A DNA stretch of 64,000 nt from Silene latifolia (Eukaryota > Streptophyta > Magnoliopsida > Caryophyllales > Caryophyllaceae): contig NC_133535.1 of NCBI RefSeq assembly GCF_048544455.1, forward strand, positions 85,994,120 to 86,058,119, given 5' to 3'. Each line of letters opens with the position of its first letter. Position 1 is the first letter of the stretch. Below are positions 42,901-52,794 of this stretch, piece by piece. The notes under the pieces were generated by a model, which had not been told where the DNA came from, did not search any database, and saw nothing but the letters and a program-made list of their open reading frames with translations. A program made the position numbers and the translations under genes.

Positions 42901-45053
42901 GGGGTCGAGATCGACAGAGGTGGAGAGTGTTATTTTCGATGGGAATGTTGTTGAGGGGTCGAATTTCTTCAGATATCTAAGATCTATTATTAAAAAAGAT
43001 GGGGAGTTAGACGGTGATGTTGCATCACAGAATTAAAAAGCGTGATGGTTGAAATGGAAGAGTGTTTCAGGGTTTTTATGCGATAAAGATATGCCCCAAA
43101 GATTAAAGAGAAAATTTTATTGCACGGCAATTAGGCCTGCCTTACTTTACGGTTCCGAGTGTTGGGCCGTGAAACATTGTCACGTTCAAAAGATGAGTGT
43201 GGCGGAGATGCGTATGTTGAGGTGGATGTGCGACCATACAAGGAAAGATCGATTAAGGAGTGAGGTGATTAGGGAAAAGGTAAAAGTGGCGCCAATAGAA
43301 GACAAGATGATGGAAAATCGACTAAGATGATTTGGCCATGTGAGAAGGAGACCTATGGACGCACCGGTTAGGAGGCTAGAGACTTTGAGTTCAACTTGGA
43401 GAACTGAAAAGGTCCCTTGGGGTAGAGGGAGACCGAGACAGACATGGTTGAGAGTGATAGAGCACGATATGAGATTTATGGGCTTGAGGAGAATATGGTG
43501 ACGGAGAGGGCATAATGGAGGGAAAGGATACATGTGGACTTTTAGTATTTGATGTTATTCGACAGATTTAGTGTTTTTATTTAATTTTTTAAAAAAAAAT
43601 TATTTCTTCTTCTCTCCTTTATTACACCTTTTTACCAACCACTTTCTTATATATTTTACTTGGTTTACTTTTAAGGTATTTCGGATCCTTAAATTCTATT
43701 TCGGTTTTCAAAATCGTTTTAATCTTTATTCTCGATTTAAATTTTAAGTTTTTATAAATGAAATCTGGAATTCGATTTTAAAACCAATAAGTTTACCTTG
43801 ACTTTGTATTATGTTTCGCTCATTTTTTCGCATTTTGAGGTGTGCGTTCACCCATGGACGATTCTAAAGGATGATTCATGTCAGCCGACCCCAAATCATT
43901 TTGGGATTAAGGCTCTGATGTTGTTGTTGTTGTTGTTGTTGCTCTGATGTTGTTGTTTTCCTCTTCTAACATGATAAGTTTGTGTTTATAAATTGCTGCT
44001 ACCTTGAGCCTTTTCACCCTAGCTCGAGAATGGGTATGCGAGAAGTGTCATACGTGCCATGACACAATATTATCGATACGTGGATTGTTGTTCCAAACTG
44101 GAGGAAACTTATGTGAGGACACGTTTTTAAACTTGTTATTCATAAATTTGAATATTTCAAGTTTTTTGTAAAGTGGACTAGGGAGTTGCTAGTTAAATAA
44201 CACTTGTGGTGTGTTTTTTTAAAATATCCTGTTAAATGCTTCACAAACACCCTTTTGACTTTTCGAGGACTGACGAGTTGGTTTGCGTCAAGTGAGTATT
44301 TACCAGTTAAACAGTTACAGCCTTATGATTTAAGAGTTAAAGCATGATAGTTCTTCATCATGATGTTAACTCTCGGTATGAAACATTATTTCGGAATTGG
44401 TTGCCGAGACTGAGTCTCGGTCACTGTGTTGTAAATGTCAGCAACATTTAAAACAGTGATAAATTGATCGCGGTTCAGTCAATACCTTGTCACTATTTGA
44501 TTGGTATTTGATTCGTGAAACTTTTGTAGCTGGATCATGATTTGCTTTTCTATATGTTTGCAGGCCTCTTGTTGGGACCAACCATAGTATGACTCTGCAT
44601 GGAAAGCAATCTCAATATTTTGGTCACATAGTCCTTGAAAAAACTAGACAACAAAAGCAGAAGGTTATGGTAGAGTTCATATTTGCAATTCTAGCTATTT
44701 TCTGATAGGGCTAGTCTGCTCCATGTGTTAATCCAAAAAATTGAAACTCGTTGGTGTTCTCTTCAATTTTGTTTAATGTCCCTTTTAATTTTTTCTTCCA
44801 GAGAGAAGCAGTGTCCACCTCACATTCATCTCAGTCAAATACCCTTGAGTATGAGATGGCTCTTGAATGGCAATTACTGCAAGATAGATCAGATTTGTGT
44901 TGGAAATATTTGTATCAGGTTTACCAATTACGGTTGACTAAGATTTATCTTGTTCTTTGATTGGTCAAAATTGCCTGAGTCTTTTTCCTCATCTTTCTGC
45001 AGCATCAAGGGGGTGAAATGAGAAAACTGAACACGCAACTCAAGTCTAAGTGA
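24974..45053 (+). CDS. ASI1: ASI1/IBM2/SG1-like BAH and RRM domain protein (10 coding exons, 701 aa)
   Basis: Coding exons: 24974-25336, 30311-30479, 30573-31588, 37800-37826, 39532-39624, 39881-39959, 40166-40256, 44564-44663, 44802-44918, 45003-45053. All introns are GT-AG and phases agree throughout; the total is 2,106 nt. Residues about 20-180 form a BAH domain (DGVEYSLYDCVYL, PYIGKLVRIW, VLWFFRPSEI, DYVFYRTFDV). Residues about 180-516 are a Lys/Ser-rich disordered linker with basic patches such as KKRRTN. Residues about 535-615 form an RRM (GKLVLLQNLDPTYSADEVQ, GQAFAIFSNREVAE). The tail holds the family block AVSTSHSSQSNTLEYEMALEW. Arabidopsis ASI1/IBM2/SG1 has this order; that nuclear protein binds intronic heterochromatin and promotes distal polyadenylation. 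Start chosen at MSDKN after the 5'-UTR intron; upstream in-frame ATGs lie in that intron. It looks intact. Confidence 0.9.
25947..26261. mobile_element. Stowaway-type MITE
   Basis: It is 315 bp with inverted ends CTCCCTCCAATTCCATATTT / AAATATAGAAAATGAGGGAG and a TA on each side as the target duplication. It contains two diverged copies of an AAAGAGTTGGGTGGG...GGTGATAGGAGA block. Confidence 0.85.
26972..27302. mobile_element. Tourist-like (PIF/Harbinger) MITE
   Basis: It is 331 bp with terminal inverted repeats GGGGGCGTTTGGTTCG / CGAAACAAACACCCCC, flanked on both sides by TTA. It has no coding capacity. Confidence 0.8.
27401..27560 (+). repeat. 80-bp tandem duplication
   Basis: The block starting ggataatagtaatNtcttac occurs at 27401 and 27481. 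A third partial unit (atcttacatcatgggctttt) follows at 27549. Confidence 0.8.
27618..27862. mobile_element. Possible MITE, family uncertain
   Basis: An imperfect inverted pair, CTTGTTTGGATA / TATCCAAACTTTG, bounds a purine-rich left half and a pyrimidine-rich right half (CTCCCCCTCCATTCACC). No target duplication could be fixed. Confidence 0.4.
29369..29690 (+). repeat. ~180-bp tandem duplication inside the intron
   Basis: Two copies start AATACAACATTTGATAGTAT at about 29371 and AATACAACATTTAATATTAT at about 29550. Both contain GAGAGTTGTGTTT, GTGATGATTAG and GAGCTTTGATCTCGCTAACC. Confidence 0.75.
31995..32043 (+). repeat. Hexanucleotide microsatellite (GGTGAA)n
   Basis: About eight units of GGTGAA/GAAGGT in a row. 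Open frames across it (Gly-Glu or Ser-Pro repeats) are artefacts. Confidence 0.95.
32226..32440 (+). mobile_element. RTE-type LINE 3' remnant
   Basis: It contains a degraded form of the LINE C-terminal coding end (GTATGGGCATGTGAGGC, GTTAGGAGGCTCAG) followed by the LINE 3' tail motif GATGATTCATGTTAACCC and ATCATTTTGGGACTAAG. Compare the tails near 42217 and 43871. Confidence 0.6.
32936..33262 (+). mobile_element. RTE-type LINE ORF C-terminal fragment
   Basis: It encodes the conserved RTE C-terminal signature: NEVVREKVGVASIEDKM, LRWFGHVRRR, then APVRRIESW and GRPKQTWLKVIESD. It is sense-oriented relative to the ASI1-like gene. The ORF start is lost, and a nearly identical module recurs at 41559 and 43208. 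Confidence 0.8.
33296..33432 (+). repeat. Short duplicated block next to a LINE fragment
   Basis: AATCTTTAAGTAAATACTNC followed by TCACATATATTAGAGAAAGG occurs at about 33297 and 33361. The second copy ends GGAGGGAGTATC, which looks like a Stowaway end. Confidence 0.6.
34811..35003. mobile_element. Short Stowaway-type MITE
   Basis: It is 193 bp with ends CTCCCTCCTATTTCATTTGT and the matching inverted ACAATAAATAAGAGGGAG, flanked by TA on each side. Confidence 0.85.
37800..37826 (+). CDS. ASI1: 27-nt microexon of the ASI1-like gene (part of the 24974-45053 CDS)
   Basis: TTTACAG|GACAAG...GATGGT|GTAAGT encodes DKTKWFTDG. The KWF core matches the residues that precede the RRM in ASI1 proteins. 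It sits between introns of 6.2 and 1.7 kb and keeps the frame. An alternative donor three bases earlier (GATG|GTGT) would break the frame. Confidence 0.75.
38609..39309. mobile_element. Mutator-like non-autonomous element with 9-bp target duplication
   Basis: It is 701 bp with terminal inverted repeats of about 28 bp (GGCAAATTTAACAAAAATAA against the inverted GGCGAATTTAACAAAAAATA). TTTTTTGAA occurs directly on both sides (38600-38608 and 39310-39318), the 9-bp length typical of MULEs. A related inner repeat (ACCCAACGTTTG, AATCTAACGTTTAC) follows the left end. One Stowaway-like end (CTCCCTCCCATTCACAATA) lies at about 39124. Confidence 0.85.
41542..42281 (+). mobile_element. RTE-type LINE copy A, 5'-truncated
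   Basis: It starts inside the C-terminal module (RLRNEVIREKVKVGPIEDKM, LRWFDHVRRRP, GRHKQTWLRVIEH) and runs through about 400 bp of 3' UTR to the tail motif GATGATTCATGTCAGCCGAC and GGCTCTGATGTTGTTGTT. The same 3' region recurs at 43205-43940. Confidence 0.8.
42282..43966 (+). pseudogene. RTE-type LINE copy B with a degenerate reverse transcriptase
   Basis: It begins right after the tail of copy A. RT coding runs from about 42290 (frameshifted at first) and is open at 42392-43036: FGFMPGRSTMDAI, DLENAYDRVPRE, GVHQGSALSPF. The active-site motif that should contain two consecutive Asp reads FAVD, so catalysis is expected to be lost. A stop at 43036 separates it from the C-terminal part (43049-43330), which ends at another stop within the LRWFGHVRRR block. 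It ends in a (GTT)n-type tail (GATGTTGTTGTTGTTG) at 43917-43966. Confidence 0.85.
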
Positions 45054-46753
45054 GCCTACAATCTGGCTCCCAATAGGGTTTAATCCAAGCTGAAAATCAT
45101 ATCTAAAGAACCGGTATGTCCTCCATCCTGGTGCATATTTGCCACGTGAATTTGTCAGTGAAATTGATGGTCAGCTGATCATTCTCGTGTAAATGCTGAA
45201 GAGACTGCCGTGATATGTTAGGAACTAGAGATCACATTTTGGCGAAAAGTTGAGCATGAATGCATGCAATATCGAAAGCAGATATTTCCAGTTCCAGACT
45301 ATCAGTTGCCTTTGGTGCCACTCAAATCTTTTATAATGTTTTTTTGTTCACCATCTTGCTTATGGTTGAGAGCTGGCATGACTACCGATTAGTGATCAGT
45401 ATATGTACATACATGTAAATGAGCTTCATGTTGGCTATTGGTAATAGCAATTCTTGTTTTAGTAATGATATCACAAGTAGTTTCCTGTCACTTGCCTCCA
45501 GAGCTGCTGATATCTTGTGTCCTACTTCTGGAAGAGTTGGAGATAACATTGTTGTCTAGTTTGGCATTTCTGATGTCTCCACTAACGCCATTGCTACTGT
45601 GTCAGTGTCCCTAAGCAGGCTTTGCGAAATCGTACAAAATTGGAGATTTGGAGTATGTCATTAAACTTTACCCCCTAGTGTGTAGAGTTGGCAATTGATC
45701 CAATTTTCCAAGACTTGCGAGCCTGCCCTCCATACCGGGCTGGTTCAAGGTTGCATTTCTCGAGCCCGCCTCGCCAAGGCGCTAACATATATTAATTGCC
45801 TTTGATGTCATGAAGGATTCTCATTCCTCGTAAAATACGATACTTTAATTGAGTTTAATTTTTGTTTGTTTTTACTATTTCTTTTGATAATGCTATGGCC
45901 AGTATTAAATAGACATGGTTCATCAAAAGGGACCTAAGTAGCACCAAAACGGACACCGACACGGCACCTCATGAAATTTACGACATGGAACACGTTATTT
46001 AAATTTAATAAAATATACATTCTATAGTTATAAACGTTTGATTTTTTTTAAAAAGTATTTGATATTAAATTTACTCAATTTATTTTTGCAGTACGTTTTT
46101 CTACTCGACTTGGTACTTTTTGCGCATTACTTTCCATTTCCATACCCTCGATGTGAAAGTAGCTCTAAGCCATAATTCGCTTCGTAATTAACCAACAAAC
46201 CCCCAATTTCATCAATTTTTTTCATAATTTCAATATAGGTCAGTTATTTAATTCATAAACTGCAAATTATTATCGAATTAATGATATTTTTATGGGTTTT
46301 TGGCACTTCTTTAATTCCAGGGTTTACTTTGCGGTTATATAATCATTGTATATATGGTCATCGGCTGGCAACGTGAGCGATAGTGGTCTGCCAGCGTGGG
46401 TAGAGGTCGGTAGGAGAACCACGACGCAAGGGGGTGGCAGAGCTGATGGTCGGATATCCGGTGGGTGATAGGGAAGGTGGTGGTTATTAATGTTGATAAC
46501 GAAATCGTCGATTGATAAATTCATTTTCTTTATATCATAACCCCGTCCATATTATTATGATGAACAAAACTTAGATCAATGTTGATCAAGAGTGACATCA
46601 TGCTGATTAATTATCAAGTGCCAGGTTGTCAGCCGTACGACCGCCATGATTACAAGGCTAACATGGCTGACATATAGTGAGCGGTCATCAGCAGTGGCGG
46701 GCATGGTGGTAGTTTCCAGTGGAGGATGGTGGGTGGTGGTAGATGGGGTAAAT
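45054..46753. other. 3' flank of the ASI1-like gene
   Basis: The first few hundred bases are probably the 3' UTR (AATAAA-like and TTTTATAATG signals near 45330). A GAGCC-rich patch at about 45718-45785 recalls the low-complexity block in the large intron. No gene is seen up to the chromovirus LTR at 46754. Minus-strand open frames here lack any family resemblance. Confidence 0.5.
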
Positions 46754-47489
46754 TGTGACACCCCGCGATAAAGGTTTAGCATGCGGGATTCACTAAAATT
46801 CAACGGAGAAAAAGTACGCGGAAATAAACATAGGTTCATACAAACGTGATAGTCAAAAATGGGGAAAATATATCCCATGAATGACAGCACAAGAATAGCA
46901 AACGATAAATAAAGTCCAACGGTCAAGGTACTCGCTAGCTTACACATGTCTCACCCCATATAAGCACCAACTAATACCTGTCATTCATGAAACATGAACG
47001 CCACAGTCAGTGGGAAGTAACTCAGGGTTCTCTCAGCCACATTATGTTAAAATAAACGTAACAAAGAACTCAATGAAGCAAGGCATAGAAAATAATCGTA
47101 AGCAATATGAACAGATAAATGCCATGGGATAAAACTCATCAATTGATGAAAGAGAGCAAAGTGACTAATACTAGTATAACATAAGTTCATCTGATCACGT
47201 GAGACATTTGAATACGTTTAATTAGTCATGGACACGTATCCCAAGTAAAGTGACATATATGCAATCATCCAAAATGCAAGACATTTACTACTCTTAGACT
47301 ATAATTTTCCCCGGGTAGGACTACGATAATAATACGGTCCTAGTTTAAACCTGACCAGACTCTCGGAATAAATAATTCCGATTCGAAATACGGCAGAACA
47401 ACCCGTATCCAAGACTCGATGACATAATGGAAATCGAGTACCCCAATCACCAGAACAACACGAAAGTGACGGAATGACTAAGATACAAC

Positions 47490-47582
47490 TCACTTGTCAT
47501 AACAGCACAAGTGGCCAAAACCGTACTTGCCAGAACATCACAAGTAGACAAACCCGTACTTGCCAGAACAGCACAAGTAGGG
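47490..47582. repeat. ~35-bp tandem repeat in the chromovirus LTR
   Basis: CCGTACTTGCCAGAACANCA with CAAGTAG follows about every 40 bp (near 47521, 47562), with a weaker first unit at 47497. Confidence 0.7.
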
Positions 47583-48049
47583 CGCAAATATAAGTCAAGC
47601 AAAAGGTGTAGCAAAATGACAAATTCACATGGACACGACCCAATTTAATTAAATAAGTAGAATAAATCACTCGTATTTGACATACGATAAATAAATGAGA
47701 ATGAATGGATTAAAGCTCATGTTATGGGAAAATTAAGACATTTCATATAATTATGACATGAATAAATAGTAAATTCCAAATTTATGATTAATGTGAGAAA
47801 TATATATAAATGAATGGTAAATAAAGAATTTAGGACGCAAAAACATGTGACGGAAATTAAATAAATTAAACCCGAGCTCAAGTATTTCACGGTAAAAAAT
47901 TAACCCAACCGAGGCTACGACCTTGCCATGACCAGCCCAGCCTAGCCGCACCCCATCACTGCCAACCACGGCCTGTACAAACGGGCAACATCTGCATAGT
48001 TCACAACCAGACAGCACGTTCCAGCCAAAAATACGCAGCATTCCCGCCC

Positions 48050-48710
48050 TTTTCCAACCATCTTAGGACGGTTTCCTAGGCCTGAACAAGGCGGATTTCA
48101 CCCGTAAAAAAGACCCAATCTACACATGTACATATACTTGAGACGTAAGAAAGAAAATTGGTTCAATTTAGCATAAAGAAACCCATCAAAACAGTCCGAG
48201 AAAACTGCCCAACAAAACCCATTTTCACGGTTTCAAGAGGCTAATTTGTGACCGTCTTAAGACGAAATTTTAAGCATGAAAAGGGTGGAATTTATCACAT
48301 ACAAGCAACTCATTACATACATGGATATACACATGAGACGGAAATTAACTAATTGGCTCAAATCATCCGTGAAATCGACTAAAAAACAGTCCACAAAAGT
48401 CATCCATCAACAACCTATATACATGGTTTCTAGACAATTTGTGAAGCCGTCTGAAGACAAGTTTTTAAGCATGTTAAAAGGCGGAATTCATCCAAACAAA
48501 AGACCCTATTCATTCATGTATATGCACACAAGACATGAGCTTTCAAATTGACTCGAACCAACAACAATTTCAGCCTAAAAATCGCGTCCAAAACTAACCC
48601 AATGCAGCCCATTTCCACGGTTTTTACTTCCATTTTTTAGACCGTCTTAATACGAAATTTTGAGCATGAAAATGATAGTATTCATCCAAATAAATCACCC
48701 AACATAATTA
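48050..48710. repeat. ~195-bp tandem repeat in the chromovirus LTR, about three copies
   Basis: The core GACCGTCTTAAGACGAAATT then AAGCATGAAAAGGGTGGAATT occurs at about 48250, in diverged form at 48442 and 48643. Each core is followed by a CATATACATGAGAC-like and a CCATTTTCACGGTTT-like block. GCCGTCTTAAGACG is itself palindromic. Confidence 0.75.
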
Positions 48711-48864
48711 CCCACTTCACCATGAATCCAAAGGTATCAACTTTTCTCAAAATAGATAAGTAAAACTCGAATACAAGCGTCTCAAACAAACACCACATAA
48801 ACTCAGCAAGAAGGAAACTTTATATGATAAAAGAGTAACACCACACGTAAACACATATAAATTT

Positions 48865-49108
48865 TGAAAAGAATAATATCAAGGCATATTCCATAATATG
48901 CTTGGGATTATTCTTATGAATATTTGTAGTATATGTAATCTTATTGTTCAAGGATAGATATTATTAGTTGCTATTTTGTAGGAGTTAAAAGTAGGAAAGG
49001 AGATTATGAGGATTGTATATTGTAGTGTATATAAGCTAAGGTTCTATCAACATTTGAGGTATGAAGAAATAACATATTCATCATCATTCTGGTATCATAA
49101 TTTTCTCA
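48865..49108 (+). repeat. 5' LTR of the copia element
   Basis: 244 bp, TG...CA ends. The primer binding site follows at once: TGGTATCCTGAGCC at 49109-49122, a variant of the initiator-Met type TGGTATCAGAGC. Confidence 0.9.
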
Positions 49109-49192
49109 TGGTATCCTGAGCCTAAAAGATCCAAATTTATTTTTTCTCTCACAAAATTCACAACGAAAATATTAAAATCATCTTGCTCCATC

Positions 49193-50064
49193 ATGCCTGG
49201 AGATGATGTAAAATCGAAAGGAGGTGGGAGTGGTCCAAAGACAATTCCCATGACATCTCCTCTATATCTTCATCCTTCCGACAGTCCTAGTTTGAATGTC
49301 AAGCAAATAATATTCGATGGCACAAACTATGATATGTGGTCAGATGCCGTGAAGAATGGATTGGATGCGAAGAATAAATTAGCATTCCTTGAGGGAAACG
49401 TAAAAAACCAGTGAGCGATGAAGAAGAAGACAACCTTGAATTAGTCGCGTGCCGACAATGCAACGCGATGTTGCGAGCGTGGCTTCGGAATGTGATAGAT
49501 CCGAAGTTACATCCGAGTATCACTTTTGCTCAACCAATTGAAGATGTTTGGGAGGAGCTAGGGGGCAGGTACTCGGCTGGGAATGCTCCCAGAGTTCATC
49601 AACTCAAGAGCGAGTTGAATGAATGCAAGCAAGACCAAGAGACGGTGGTTGAATATTATACCAGGCTTAAGATCATTTGGGACGAGTTAGCAAAATACAG
49701 TAAAATAAAAGACTGTAATTGCGGAGCAGCGGTTTCCATAGCAAGGGAGAAAGAGGAAGAGAAGGTACATCCGTTTTTGATGGGGTTGGATTCGAAGTTG
49801 TATGGACAGGTTCGAACAAACTTGCTGAAGGTGGACCCAATTGCTAATTTGAACCGTGTCTATGCCATGGTACTGAGAGAAGAACGACATGCCTCGTTCA
49901 CCAAAGTGAAAGAGGAACGCAATGATGTTGCAATGTCTGTCAAATTTCATAGCGGGAAAGGAAGGAGCAATTATGCCAGAGATGATGCGGAGGAATCAGA
50001 GAAGCCACCACCACCACAATGCACTCATTGCAAGAAATACTATCATACGAAGGAGAATTGCTAG
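49193..50064 (+). pseudogene. Copia gag with one frameshift, cut at the zinc knuckle
   Basis: It starts MPGDDVKSKGGG and contains FDGTNYDMWSDAVKNGL (gag N-terminal motif) and LAFLEG. It shifts frame at about 49400 near an A-run. It goes on with CNAMLRAWLRNVIDPKL, VWEELGGRYSAGNAPRV, LKSELNECKQ and VVEYYTRLKIIWDEL. The knuckle CTHCKKYYHTKENC is followed by a stop at 50062 and then by the solo LTR insertion. Confidence 0.85.
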
Positions 50065-50072
50065 GATAAGCA

Positions 50073-51342
50073 TGTTGGGAAATGTGTCCTCAACAATAGT
50101 GCGATCACATGATTTAAATATCATTATTAAATCTCATTTACAAGAATACGCTTGGGATGATTCTATTATATATAGTCAACTGACCAACATTTATCGGTAA
50201 TGATTGGCTGACTAGAGTTTGACATTACTGTCGTTTGACGGTGGTGGTCAGTTGATCCCTTGAGGTCACACCTAAAGGACGATTCCCATAATAGAAAAGA
50301 TTAATTAATTGTATGACAATACGAGTTAATTAATTCCTAAAAATTGACTAAAAGGTAGTCGAACAAATTATTTAGAGAGAGTTCGAGTTTTGAACTCAAG
50401 GCACGGAAATTATTATTTTTATTATGCGATAATTGAATAATGAATTATTTGAGACAGGAATTAATAATTAAGCGGTTGATTATTAAATTTGTACTAATCG
50501 ATTAATGTGATTAATATTGGTACGTAAAATATATGTGCAGTTGTACACGTATATTTGCGGAGTAATGTTAGACGAAATTAATTGGGAATTATTTAAAACA
50601 TGAGACGATGTTTAAAATAAAATTACACGTATTTGTGCGACAAATATAAGAACCAAAATGGACCCGTAAATGGGTCATTTTGGACCGTGTAAAATGTGCC
50701 TTGAATTGTGTGCACTAGACACAATTAGACACACATGAGACAAGCCATTGTTTTTGATTGGCTTTTGTCTTTTCCATATTTTTCTCTAATCCATGCCAAA
50801 AGCTATTGGGCATAAATAACATCAAAATTGCACTCCCCATGTCTCCCTCTTTGAACCGTCCCTCCCTCCTCATTTAGGAGAGTGGTGTTTTTCATTTTTC
50901 ATATGTTTTAAAAAGGAAATACTCTAACTTCTCTCTAAATACATAAAATTGTTTTTATGGAAATTTGTTCTTAATTTCTAATATATTCTCAAGATTACAA
51001 ATGTAGTAATCATAAAATATTAGAATAATTTTAAGGTTACTTATATTATTATCTAGTTAATAATAGTGTAAGGATTATGGGATTAGTCTTGGGTGCAACT
51101 AATTGGAGGCATTCTACTTTGAGTGCTTGGAGGATCATCCTAAAATATGGAAAGCTCAAGATCAAGTGGAGGAAGGAGTTCTCCACTTGTGCCCTTTATG
51201 ATCCGATTTTTATGGTGAGAAAATTATTTTTCTTCCTTAAATTGTTTATAAGTTTGTATGCATAAGATCACTTTTAATTTTATGACAAATTAAAATAAAA
51301 CATATATGAATGTATTAAGTTTATAGATCTACTTTTCCTTCA
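50073..51342 (+). mobile_element. Solo LTR of another copia-like element inserted in the gag knuckle region
   Basis: It runs TGTTGGGAAATGTGTCC...TTTCCTTCA, 1,270 bp, without coding sequence. AAGCA precedes it and AAGAA follows, a 5-bp duplication with one mismatch. Gag/protease sequence resumes directly after it. A complete element was probably reduced to one LTR by recombination. Confidence 0.75.
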
Positions 51343-51759
51343 AAGAATGGGTACGAGGAGGTGAAGGAACGGGAAAGAGGAAGAGAAAGAAGAGGAAGCG
51401 GAGGCAGCCGTGGGAGTGGAAACCGTGGCCGTGGCAGGGGACGCGAGAACCACCAGGCGAATGCTGTAACAAGGGCAGGAAAAACAGAGGATCAAGGGAA
51501 GTCCAATATTCTGTTTACCAATGCAGAAATAGAGAGGTTGCATATTCTGTTGAATGCGATCCCCGAGGGAAATGAAAAACTCCAAGGTATGAAATTAACC
51601 GTTGACATTGAGTGGTTAGTTGACAGCAGAGCATCTCACCATATGACGGGAAAGCAAGAGTACTTAGAGAATACGTGGACAGAGGACTATTCCACTGTGA
51701 GTCTACCTGATGGTAGACGTGTTGAGGCCACAATTCATGGGGAAGTGAGATTAAGCTAG
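51343..51759 (+). pseudogene. Copia protease region
   Basis: An Arg/Gly-rich stretch (GSGNRGRGRGREN) leads to the protease block WLVDSRASHHMTG. The conserved active-site triad D-S-G reads D-S-R here, so the enzyme is expected to be dead. A stop at 51757 follows GEVRLS. Confidence 0.8.
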
Positions 51760-52790
51760 AATTTCGTGTTGAAAGAAGTGTTATTTGTGCCATCTCTTAC
51801 TTGCGATCTTATTTCCGTCCAGCAGCTAATTCATGAAAATAATTGTCTAATTACCTTTTTATCCGGATTATTGTGAAATACAGGATCGGACTACGAAGAT
51901 GATGATTGGACGGGGTGAGCATAGAAGAGGGGTATATTATTATCAATCGGACAAGATCAAGGTTGCGGGTTGAATAACGGTTGAAAAGGATAGTCGATTG
52001 TGACATAGAAGGGTTGATCATCCTTCAAAGAGTATATTTTCTCAGTTTTCTAATTTGGTTGGACATAATTTGATTTGGAATTCTGATGAAATTTGTAATT
52101 CATGTTGTCGTGCAGAACAATCACGTACTCCGTTTAAGCCTAGTAATGGTAGATGTGATGTTTTATTCGGTCTTATACATTGTGACATTTGGGGGCAATA
52201 CAAGGTAGCGAGCTTGACCCGTGCACATTATTTTCTCACCATAGTCGATGACCATAGTCGGGGAGTATGGGTTTATTTAATGAAAGAAAAGAGTGAAACG
52301 GGGGATTACATGAAAATCTTTTGTCAGAAGGTAAAGAATCAATTCGAGAAAAGTGTGAAAATAATACAAAGCGATAATGGAACGGAGTTATTATCCGGTC
52401 CTATGCAAAGTTATTACGAGGAAAATGGGATATTGTTTCGCACTAGTAATGTAGATATACACCCAACAAAATGGCCGGGTTGAGAGAAAGCACCGTCACA
52501 TACTCGAGAAAGCAAGGGCCTTATGTTTTCAAGGGAGGTTACCTTTGCATTTTTGGGGGGAATGTATTATGACCGCGGTTTATTTAATAAACCGAACACC
52601 CACCCCTTTACTCGATGGAAAAACCCCATTCGAAATTTTATATCGTAAGCAACCTAAGCTCGATAATTTGAAAGTCTTGGGTTATTTATGGTATGCTCAT
52701 AATAAGGATCGAACCGAGATAAGTTCGGGAATGAGGAAAGAGGTGTGTTTTTATTGGGTATCCACATCATAAGAAAGGGTGGAAGGTTTA
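51760..52790 (+). pseudogene. Copia integrase, fragmented
   Basis: The pre-integrase region (about 51990-52120) ends in CNSCCRAEQSRTPF. The core (52130-52480) has IHCDIWGQY and IVDDHSRGVWVY with the first Asp, and IQSDNGTE with the second; the motif with the third acidic residue is disrupted by a frameshift near 52480. The tail carries AVYLINRTPTPLLDGKTPFE (52560-52640) and LKVLGYL. Several frame breaks occur. Confidence 0.85.
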
Positions 52791-52794
52791 CGAC

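Larger units (their letters stand above)
40257..44563 (+). other. Intron of the ASI1-like gene (4,307 bp) containing two LINE copies
   Basis: The donor is GGAAG|GTTTGT and the acceptor TTTGCAG at 44563. A C-run lies at about 40676-40690. Apart from the LINE copies at 41542-43966, nothing is recognised in 40257-41541 or 43967-44563. Confidence 0.7.

Noticed and set aside
46576..46947. 123-codon minus-strand open frame with hydrophobic segments
   Set aside because: It straddles the end of the chromovirus LTR and has no similarity I can recognise.
51077..51265. 62-codon open frame in the solo LTR
   Set aside because: LTR sequence without coding motifs.
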